From: Ustilago trichophora
Lineage: Eukaryota > Basidiomycota > Ustilaginomycetes > Ustilaginales > Ustilaginaceae
Reading direction: 5' to 3'
DNA length: 64,000 nucleotides
Assembly (NCBI GenBank): GCA_900323505.1
Contig: OOIN01000030.1
Coordinates: forward strand, 558,001-622,000
Shown here: positions 53,296 through 61,600 of the stretch, piece after piece
How the letters are laid out: each line of letters begins with the position of its first letter
Numbering within the stretch: position 1 is the stretch's first letter
Notes under the pieces: generated by a model
Seen by the model: the letters and a program-made list of their open reading frames with translations, nothing else
Told to the model about the DNA's origin: nothing
Database searches by the model: none
Program-made: the position numbers and the translations under genes

Positions 53296-54627
53296 CTACA
53301 ATCGCCAACGCTTGCCCACTTCCAATCCGTCCTCTAAATTCTGTGCGAGTTCTGGCTGGGCATCCGTCTGAGCCGCACTCGTTTTCTTGACTCCATTCTC
53401 TTTAGCTCCATCGGGCACATCCAAGCCTCTCCCATTTGCATCCACCTCCATAAAGTTGGGCCTCAACCTGGTGATGCTAACAAATCCATTCATGATCGCC
53501 CACACATCTGTTCCCTCTGGCAGCTTGCGGGGCCCGAGTAAAGATGCCATGTTGGGAGCGAAATGCAAGACGTTTTCCGGCTTTGGTGCTGTAGGAGGCT
53601 GTGGTGCCGGAGGGGCGGCGTACTTTGTGATTGGGTCAGCGGCGAATAAGGGGCCATAGCGGTTTTCCCAAATTCGAGTCCAGACCACCTCTGGTTTGCT
53701 GACGGTTTCACAGAGAGGTACGTTGATGCTATAGCATCCGACGTCTGGTTCTTTGTCCCAATTGGTATAGAGGCGTTGAATGAGGCTGGCAGAGAGTTTG
53801 TTGGCTTGGGAAGCGATGTTGCGCAGCTGTGCAGGGTCTAGGCCGGAATTGCGGGCCTTGGAACGATCGGCAAAGGTGGGCGCGTTGGCGGTGAAATGGC
53901 CAAAGGAGACGGCGATGCTACGGACTCCGGCGAGGGATGCAGCCATCGCAGCGCCTAGGGTACCAGAGGAGAGGGCAAAGGCGGTTCCTGTGTTACGGCC
54001 AAAATTGGGACCAGATACGACAAGGTCGAAGGGTGTCTTGGTGCTAGCTGGTGCCTCACGCTCTTGAGCAGTCTCGCCGAAGAAGGCGTTCTGGTTGAAC
54101 AGTCCTGCGTTGGAAGCGGTGGTGGGAGAGCCATCGATGAGGATCCATTCCGCAATCTCGCCACGTTCGCGGTTGATAGGTCGACGCGTGGCAGACCATG
54201 ACTCTGCGGTACCAGCTTGCTTGCCGTCAAAATTGTCTTTGAGTGGATAGTAGTACCATATGGCAACGGGTCCCTGCAGGGAGAATTGCATGGATCCCCA
54301 TGACTTTTGGAAAGAAGGGAGTACCACGCTCACATCCCATCCGAGGGCGACGAGTTCTTCGTACAGCCCAAGAACGTGAGGTGAAGAAGCGGAGGGTGGA
54401 CCATCGTCGTTGACCAGCAGCACCTTGGGTCTAGAATTGTTGGTGGGGGTGATCATGTTGTATGAATCGCTATTGGAATTGGGGTAGGTATCTGACAGTT
54501 CGGTGTCGATGTGAATGCCTTTTCCAGCAGTGCAGGTCGAACGCTGTTGATCGCGGTAGAAAAGTACAGAGACGAGTAGAACGAGCAACGAAGTGAAGAG
54601 CGTGTGTAACTTAGGAACCCGCAGCAT
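53296..54627 (-). CDS. SurE-like nucleotidase/acid phosphatase
   Basis: A 443-residue protein of the SurE survival-protein family, which hydrolyses nucleoside monophosphates and other phosphoesters with a metal. The motif VLLVNDDGPPS (Asp-Asp metal ligands) lies at about residue 70, followed by VVLPSFQKSWGS and VVSGPNFGRNTG, all SurE signatures. A hydrophobic stretch at residues about 9-27 (LFTSLLVLLVSVLFY) is a signal peptide or anchor, so the enzyme is probably secretory. I chose the ATG at 54627; an upstream in-frame ATG at 54774 would put a hydrophilic segment before the signal. The C-terminal 40 residues are hydrophilic. Confidence 0.9.
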   Translation of the reverse strand: MLRVPKLHTLFTSLLVLLVSVLFYRDQQRSTCTAGKGIHIDTELSDTYPNSNSDSYNMITPTNNSRPKVLLVNDDGPPSASSPHVLGLYEELVALGWDVSVVLPSFQKSWGSMQFSLQGPVAIWYYYPLKDNFDGKQAGTAESWSATRRPINRERGEIAEWILIDGSPTTASNAGLFNQNAFFGETAQEREAPASTKTPFDLVVSGPNFGRNTGTAFALSSGTLGAAMAASLAGVRSIAVSFGHFTANAPTFADRSKARNSGLDPAQLRNIASQANKLSASLIQRLYTNWDKEPDVGCYSINVPLCETVSKPEVVWTRIWENRYGPLFAADPITKYAAPPAPQPPTAPKPENVLHFAPNMASLLGPRKLPEGTDVWAIMNGFVSITRLRPNFMEVDANGRGLDVPDGAKENGVKKTSAAQTDAQPELAQNLEDGLEVGKRWRL

Positions 54628-55112
54628 CAACTGATGGTTGGTCGGTGAAAAGAAAGGCCCGTTCGCGAAACAAAGGGGGAGACGTTGGACGATCAGGTTC
54701 GATGCTGTAGTTATAGTAACAGATAGGTTTGTGCGCTTTCTCGCTTTGCCAATCACACATGGCATATGCGACATGCGTACACAAATGTCGGTCTTTCTCG
54801 GTTGCCGAACCCCGATTTTGTTTTGCTCTAGGTGTCAGGTACAACAATCTATGTGGAGGCAGAAATTTGGCTTTTGCTGCTCTCGGTGGAACACATTGGA
54901 TAACGACGCACGTCCGCCGCATCATCATCGCCTTCTCGTCCATTCGCTACCTGCCTTCAGCATACATCGATCGAACAACACAAACTCTGAGCGACGTACA
55001 CAAGCTGCGCATAGCCACAGCAGCGCAATTCAAGCCAGCCAGCATCTCCTCTTCAGACGACGAATACGAGCTGCAGCCTCTCTCCCGAGGCTCTGCCCGA
55101 TCACCGGTCACC
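54628..55112. promoter_or_regulatory. Divergent region; possible 5' part of a broken gene
   Basis: This lies between the SurE start (-) and the ATPase tail ORF (+). The plus frame that continues into the tail is open back to about 54729 and includes SSSDDEYELQPLSRGSARSP just before the ATG at 55113. Under the inversion model (see findings) this may be the promoter and N-terminus of the gene whose C-terminus is stranded at 58485-58697. Confidence 0.4.
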
Positions 55113-55733
55113 ATGACTACCACATACTCGCACGGTCACACTCCAATCCATCCTCGCGCGCCCACGGCCAACCTCGTCTCCGTCAAGGTCCTTGTCAGCC
55201 TGATCGGTCAAGTTGCCATCTGTGGTGCTTTTCAAGCATGGGCCTTCTACTACGTCCGACGTCAACCATGGTACGAGCCTCCCGAGATCAACCCTGACGA
55301 GCTCAACGTCGTCAATCCGGAGAACTCGGCGGTGTTCCTCATCTCCTCGTTCCAATACATCACAGGAGCCTTGGTGTATAGCACGGGCTTCCCCTATCGT
55401 AAGCCTCTGTACACCAACGTGTGGCTGATGGCTACTGTCACGCTTCTGCTGGGTCTCTCGCTCTATGCCCTCTTCACGCCATCCGGGTTGATCTTTGACC
55501 TTCTCGGACTGGTCGAGTTCCCACGCTCGTTCCACATTGCCTTGTTCATCGCAGTGGTCCTCAATACGGTGCTCTGCTTTGTGTTTGAGTCGATCCTCTC
55601 CAAATACGTCGTCAAGCTTGTCAAAGGCCTCCAGCGACTGGCACGCCGCTCGAGAAGGTCAAAGACGCGCAAACACGGTAGCAAGCTGTACAAGGCTGTT
55701 GAAAGGAGCATGCAGCACGATGGAGATGTCTAG
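55113..55733 (+). CDS. Detached M7-M10 tail of a P5B ATPase
   Basis: A 206-residue ORF (ATG in CACC context) that reads as the C-terminal membrane part of a Ypk9/ATP13A2-type P5B ATPase. After a short leader, IHPRAPTANLVSVKVLVSL is the family's M6-M7 loop. Four hydrophobic spans follow, at about 21-48, 72-92, 101-121 and 141-163 (including SSFQYITGALVYSTGFPYR between M8 and M9). A basic tail comes last. There are no phosphorylation or nucleotide-binding motifs. The matching body lies at 58691-63043 on the opposite strand and lacks exactly this part. It could be made as a separate polypeptide or as a fusion with upstream residues. The family match is by eye but strong. Confidence 0.85.
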   Translation: MTTTYSHGHTPIHPRAPTANLVSVKVLVSLIGQVAICGAFQAWAFYYVRRQPWYEPPEINPDELNVVNPENSAVFLISSFQYITGALVYSTGFPYRKPLYTNVWLMATVTLLLGLSLYALFTPSGLIFDLLGLVEFPRSFHIALFIAVVLNTVLCFVFESILSKYVVKLVKGLQRLARRSRRSKTRKHGSKLYKAVERSMQHDGDV

Positions 55734-56550
55734 CTTTCTTTCAATCATCCTCTTCTGCTGTATTTGTACGTTCTGCACCACCACACGTTGCTCGTAGCAT
55801 GTCGCAATTCCGATACCCTGCCAGTTGTTGCTATCAGAGTAGCGAGTCGTCTGTCCTCATGGCGGGATGGGGCATTTTGGTCACTGACTTGAACGATGCC
55901 GAGATTCACGATCTTGTGCTCTTCCCGATTTGTGCTATAGGTGACTTTGACTGGGGCCAAAGACTGGTGTTAGACCGAGCAATGGACCTTGTCACACAAT
56001 TCTGCTCTCGCCGGCCGACTTTGGCAGGAAAACCAAAAGGGAATTGGCCGAGAAGACGTCTACTTTTTGACATGTGATTTTCGGTTTTGACTTTCTGGAA
56101 CCCGCGGACGGCTGGAAAAATTTTCCTTCTGGTGTCCAACTCCGCGCCCGTCCTACCACAAATCATAACGCCATTATAGAGCGCAATGTCGAGTGAAGCA
56201 ACCAACCAGATAACAGGGTCGTGCGATCCTTCCACCTCCGAAACGGCTAGAGCGCAAAGACCGCGTGGGGGTTCAAGTTTGCTGATTCGGTTTCTGCTTT
56301 GGGATCGAGTTCTCATGCTCGCTTGTGCACTTGCCGAGAGAACAGGAAAGCTCGACAATTTTTCCTCAACCAACAAAAGGGTTGCAGCAACTTGACGAGC
56401 GAAGCTTATCTTCAGCCTGAGAGCGTTCCTGAGCCAGACTCTGCAATTCTCAGCTACCTTTTGCGAGTCTGTCTGCTTTACTTTGTGTGCAGCGTGAGCA
56501 TCGTAGAACGGTTGCTTCCGTACCACATCTTGGTCCTCCTCGCCTTCACC
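55734..56550. other. Intergenic region upstream of permease
   Basis: 817 bp between the ATPase tail and the permease start, inside the proposed inversion. No gene is supported. The frame of the permease is open upstream to about 56299, but without a signal-like or conserved start. Confidence 0.5.
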
Positions 56551-58269
56551 ATGTCACAAACTCAGGACGCTTTGTGCGGCACAGGCTCGTCAATGGAAGC
56601 TTCTCATAACGATAAGCTTCGATCCGAGGAAGATGGCGGCTCGATGGACAAGGCCATTCACGACACGTCGTCGCAAGATAACGCCAATGTTGGTGTCACC
56701 AACACCGAACAGGCGCATCTCAAGCGAGGATTGGAACAGCGTCATCTTTCAATGATTGCCTTGGCCGGTTCGATCGGTACAGGTCTCTTCCTTTCGCTCG
56801 GCGGTTCGATTCAGACTGGTGGACCTTTGGGTGCATTGCTCGGCTATGCCGTGGTTGGTGCCATTGTCTGCGCCGTGCAGTTCGCCTTGGGTGAGGTTTC
56901 GGCCCTCCTCCCCGTCACTGGATCCTTTGTTCGACACGCCGATTTCCTCATTGACCCCGCCTGGGGTTTCGCAGTAGGTTGGAACTTGGTATACGGCAAC
57001 CTGCTCTCCATCCCCTCGGAAATTTCAGCCATCTGCGTTCTGTTTCAATTCTGGACCGACATCAACTCTTCGCTCTGGATCATGATCTTCATCCTCCTCA
57101 CTTTTGTCATTGGCGTAGCCTTTGTTCGCGCCTTTGGTGAGACCGAATTCATTTTCGCCTCGCTCAAGCTTCTCACGGTCGTCTTCCTTATCATCTTTGG
57201 CCTGGTCGTCAACCTTGGCGGCATTCCTGGTGTCGAGCGTATCGGTTTCCGCTACTGGGACAAGCCAGGCCCATTTGTCGAGTACATCGGCACGGGAGCA
57301 TGGGGTAGATTCCTTGGATTTTGGTCGGTCATGGTCAATGCCGTGTTCAGCTTTGCTGGTGTTGAGAGTTTGGCCATGGCTGCTGCAGAGACACGCAACC
57401 CCGGACGGGCTATCCCACGAGCCTGTAAGAGGGTCTTCTTCCGCATTGTTCTTTTCTATCTGCTCGCTGTTCTCGTCGTTGGCATGCTGGTATCTTCCGA
57501 TGATCCTCGTCTCAACGATGAATCTGGAACAGCGGCTCAATCGCCGTTTGTCATTGCCGTCTCTACAGCAGGATACTCGGCTGTCGGCTCTGTCGTCAAC
57601 GCAATCGTCATCACATCGGCATGGTCATCTTCCAACCAAGCCCTTTTGGCCGGCACTCGTGTCCTCTACTCGCTCGCTCTCAAGCGCCAGGCGCCGCGCT
57701 TCTTCCTTCGCACCACTTCATGGGGAATTCCGATCTACGCCGTTCTCTTCTTTACGGCGTTCATGTTCCTTAGCTTCATGACGCTCTCCTCTGGTGCTCT
57801 GACCGTTTTCTATTGGTTCTTGAGCTTGACTTCGGCCGGAGTGCTCGTCTCTTGGTCGACACTCCTTTTCAACCATATCAGACTCAAGACTGCGCTCAAG
57901 CGTCAAGGCATCCCAGCTTCGGAACTTCCCTGGAACAACACCTGGACTCTCTACTCGAGCTACGCAGCGCTCGTCATGTGCCTTATCATTCTCTTCACCG
58001 GTGGCTTCCGTGTCTTTACTACGGGCGGATGGAACGCAAACAGCTTCGTCTCTAGCTACCTTGATATCCCACTCGTCATCGCTTTCTTCTTGGGTTGGAA
58101 GTTGATCAAAAAGACAAAGTGGGTCAAACTCGAGGATCTACCTTTGCGAGAGGCCATCGAAGAGGCCAAGCAGCGTGCCGAGCAGGCCAGAATCGAACAG
58201 GAGGCACAGGATGCTCTCAACCAAGGCAAAAAGACTTGGCTCAAGTACATCAGTTGGATCTGGGATTAA
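56551..58269 (+). CDS. Amino-acid permease (AAT/YAT family)
   Basis: A 572-residue amino-acid permease with about 12 membrane spans from residue 65. The family signature LSMIALAGSIGTGLFLSLGG opens span 1 and FAGVESLAMAAAETRNPGRAI lies in span 6-7. GTRVLYSLALKRQAPRFF follows span 8, as in yeast Gap1/Agp-type proteins. The N-terminal tail is acidic and Ser-rich (nutrient-dependent endocytosis by ubiquitin is usual there); the C-terminus is a charged helix ending LKYISWIWD. It imports amino acids across the plasma membrane. The start at MSQTQDAL follows TTCACC. It lies inside the segment that seems inverted. Confidence 0.95.
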   Translation: MSQTQDALCGTGSSMEASHNDKLRSEEDGGSMDKAIHDTSSQDNANVGVTNTEQAHLKRGLEQRHLSMIALAGSIGTGLFLSLGGSIQTGGPLGALLGYAVVGAIVCAVQFALGEVSALLPVTGSFVRHADFLIDPAWGFAVGWNLVYGNLLSIPSEISAICVLFQFWTDINSSLWIMIFILLTFVIGVAFVRAFGETEFIFASLKLLTVVFLIIFGLVVNLGGIPGVERIGFRYWDKPGPFVEYIGTGAWGRFLGFWSVMVNAVFSFAGVESLAMAAAETRNPGRAIPRACKRVFFRIVLFYLLAVLVVGMLVSSDDPRLNDESGTAAQSPFVIAVSTAGYSAVGSVVNAIVITSAWSSSNQALLAGTRVLYSLALKRQAPRFFLRTTSWGIPIYAVLFFTAFMFLSFMTLSSGALTVFYWFLSLTSAGVLVSWSTLLFNHIRLKTALKRQGIPASELPWNNTWTLYSSYAALVMCLIILFTGGFRVFTTGGWNANSFVSSYLDIPLVIAFFLGWKLIKKTKWVKLEDLPLREAIEEAKQRAEQARIEQEAQDALNQGKKTWLKYISWIWD

Positions 58270-58484
58270 TCGCGTCCCACTTCTCACATGAATTAATCTC
58301 TACAAAGCGTCAACCGCACAATATACCCCCATTTCCCATTTCTTCGTTTCTTACCTTGCTTGTATTGTATCGCTATTTGTTCATGGGTCTCGTCGATCAA
58401 CGACATGAAGCTCGGCGTCAACCGCCAGCTTTGATCTTCTGTCATCTTGCACTTTTTTTTGCCAAATGTAATCCCTTTTCAACC

Positions 58485-58697
58485 TTACGCTAGCAAAGGG
58501 TCTGTCTGCTCGAAAAGTACCGCAACGCCCTTAATTTTCTCGATCAAACGTGCTGGCTCAACACTGGGTGGTAACACTCGCGTTATCCATGCCGTCAGCC
58601 ACGTGTTCACTTCAGTCTCACGCTGCATCCACTGCCACTGTTGAAAAATCTGCTTTGATAATGTCGGAGAGTATGGTTCTTTTATCGGATCTATGGC
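58485..58697 (-). pseudogene. Orphan C-terminal coding fragment
   Basis: Read on the minus strand from the ATPase break, this gives about 70 open codons ending in TAA. The peptide has real protein character (for example KQIFQQWQWMQRETEVNTW and RLIEKIKGVAVLFEQTDPLL), with tryptophans and amphipathic helices. It is not in the ATPase frame and has no start of its own. I do not recognise the family. It is best read as the 3' end of a second gene cut by the same rearrangement that split the ATPase; the 5' part could be the open frame at about 54729-55130. Confidence 0.55.
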
Positions 58698-61600
58698 GGG
58701 CCAGTTCGAGCAGAGAAGACACTGAGAGCCAAAACACCAAAGTCTACCGCCAGGAACTGCAAATCGCCCATAGAGCCGCCAAAACTGTACAACGAACAGA
58801 CGGTCATGAACTGGATCATGGAAGTGAGGCAGATATAGCTAAAGCAACCGAACGAGGTGACCAATGCCGCGCGTCCCTCCTTGATACAGTCAATGACGCA
58901 AGAGATATCGCCGCGGTTAGAAGTGAAGGGCGCGGCGACGGAGGCTTCGGCTTCAGAGAGTGAGATGCCAATATCAGCTGCTTTGAGAGCACCGCAGTCA
59001 TTGGCACCATCACCGCACATGCCGCATGTATATCCTGTTGCCTGTAGTCGCTCGATCAGCTCGTGCTTCTCATCTGGCGACATTCGTGCAAAGATTGTGC
59101 CCTTGATCAGCATCCGCCTGACCGTCTCGACGGGTGCATAGTCGATGAGCCACCTGAAGACGTCGCCCGTCAGTGCGAGCTGGTAGTCGGCGAAATCAAA
59201 TTCTTCCAGGTCCAGCACGTGTGGATCCACTTCCCTCGGTTGCAGATTGTATGGATCGAGCTTGATACGGTCGTCGTCGACACTGGACCAGTCGATCACA
59301 GCTCTTGGGCTTCGTTGATCGCCTTGAACAAAGCTTGGCATGAAGACGTGTGCGGATTGGCCAACCATGCCACATTCTCTTGCAACGCTGATCGCCGTGC
59401 GCGGGTTATCACCAGTGACCATCTTGGTGATGATGTTGGCGTTCTTAAGCACCTCGATCGCAGGAGCGGTACCCTCCTTGAGCTTGTTCTCGAATATGAT
59501 GAGTCCGAGGAAGCGGAGTCCGCTTTCAGCCTGCTCTCGACGCATGCGCTGTGCTTTGATCCAGCTCATGCCTGCCATCGACTTGCCCGCGCAGGCGATA
59601 ACACGGTAGCCGTGTTTGGTGTAGTACGAGAGGAGATCGTCGTAGTCAGCGGGAAAAGTGTCCTTGTCGCAAATGTCGGCCATGACTTCGGGCGCACCCT
59701 TGACAAAGACTTCCATCGACTGCGACTTGAGACGCTTGACAATGACGCTCATCCGTCGAAGGGAAGAGACAAATTCAAAAGTGCGCAGCACGCCCAGCTC
59801 CAGGAAGTGAGCGTGGCGGCCGGATTTGATCGCATCTTCCACCTCGAAGGCTTGGCCGCCAGGAGGGCGCACCACTGTCTGAACAAGCGCAGGAGGCCTC
59901 TCGGTCAGCTTGGACTTGCCGTTCTTAGCTGTGCCCGTCTTGGTCGTTGCTTTAGCTGAGCGCTCCTTGCCCTCGTCGAGAGTCCAGCCAGTGTATTCAA
60001 ACATTTTGACGTCGAGCGGGTCGCCTATGACTTCACCATCAACCACCTTGAGCGAGTGGCAGGTGGCCAAGGCGTAGAGCAGCGGCATCTTGCGTGCATC
60101 CGCATCGTTCTTGGCTCCTGCGCCAACCGGCATTTCATCGACTGTTTCGTGGAGCTCGCTAAATCTGCCCGCCTTGAGATCAATCGTTCGCGTTCCAAGC
60201 ACGTCCAGACCGTCAGCAGTGAGAGTGCCTGTTTTGTCAAAGCAAAAGACATTGACCTTGCCTCCGATGATGACGCGATTTGGCGAGATGCAATAGATGC
60301 CTTGCTTGCGCAGGCGATTGATGGCAAAAGAGATACCGATCGACATTGTAGCTGGCAGTGCGGGCGGGACAACAACGGTGATGAGATCGAGCGCGCGAAT
60401 GACGATCGTGGGCCAGGCAATGCCGATTTTGACAAAATTGACAGCAGCAAAGGTGAATCCGACAGCGGCGGTCGCAGCGAGGAAGCCGATGAAGCGGAAC
60501 GAATCGCGGTAGAACTTGAAGCCCATGGGCTTGGGGAAGAGCATGCTTCGGACCAAAGCACCTTTGGTGGTGTTGAAGCCAGTTCGGACAACCATGGCTT
60601 TGGCACCGGCCTCGTTCTTGTCCGTGGCGCCACTTCCACGAATACGGATGATGCGCGTGCCAGAAAAGAGGAAGTGCTTGGCAAGGTCTGCGGTGACTTC
60701 GGTACCAGCCGCATGGAGACCGACCATGCTCGGAGTAGTGAGTGGCACCTTGCTGACGGGGACACTTTCACCCGTGAGCATACTTTCGTTGACAATGGCG
60801 TCGCCGCTGAGTAGAACACTGTCAGCTGGGAAGAGCAACAAGCCAGGTTCGGCAACATCATAGACATCACCGGGCACCAGATCGCTCGAATCGAGGACCT
60901 GCCAGCTACCTTCGCGCAAAACCTTGACCTCGCAGGTGAAACGACTCATCTCGCGCATACGATTGACGGTCTGGCGAGTCTCGATGAGAGTAGTCAAGAT
61001 GGAGAACAGCGAGATGGCGGCAATGCAGAAGGCGTAGTAGTAGTAGTTGTCGAAGGACCAGAGGATGATGGAGACAATCTGGAACATGTAGAAAGGGTGT
61101 AGTACTTCGTCGACCAGCAACTGCCATGTAGACTTTGCTTGGATGTCGATGAGGTTCTTGCCAAAGACGGTGGTGCGGTCCTTCTCTGCGTCCCAGCTGA
61201 TGCCATCATTGATGGCGCCGAGCGAAGTCCAGAGCGGGTCACGCCAGTCTTTGACCATGCGTAGACGGCCTGTGGGCGGGTGGAGCGCGAAGCGTGTGTA
61301 GCGGTAGTCGAAAAAGCTGAGATCCATGAGCTGTTCAGTCTGGACGCCAGAAAGCATCGGTAGGCCGCCCGTGGTGGAAGGCGTATCGGTGGCGTTGCTG
61401 GTGCCATTGGCGGGCTGTCCGCCATTGATGATACTACTCTTGGCGGAAGCAGTCTTGGAGGGAGCATTGCTCTTGTTGATCAGTTCGGGAGGAAGGTTGA
61501 TGGTAGGAGCTGATTGGAATTCGGCCTGGGTAGAAGGCGGCTCACGCGACGAATGCGGAAAGACGGTAGCGAGTGGACGGGCGAATGGGATGGTGGTAAG

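Larger units (their letters stand above)
55113..58694. other. Proposed inverted segment (~3.6 kb)
   Basis: Reversing this segment would place the M7-M10 tail directly after the ATPase body on the minus strand, with a simple in-frame join at the M6-M7 loop. It would also place the orphan fragment 58485-58697 next to the 54.7-55.1 kb open frame. Breakpoints are estimated at about 55113-55145 and 58685-58705. No inverted repeat is seen at the ends. Confidence 0.65.

Noticed and set aside
55113..55733. Reading the tail ORF as an independent four-span membrane protein
   Set aside because: Its loop and span sequence match the P5B M7-M10 region too closely, and the nearby body lacks exactly this part.
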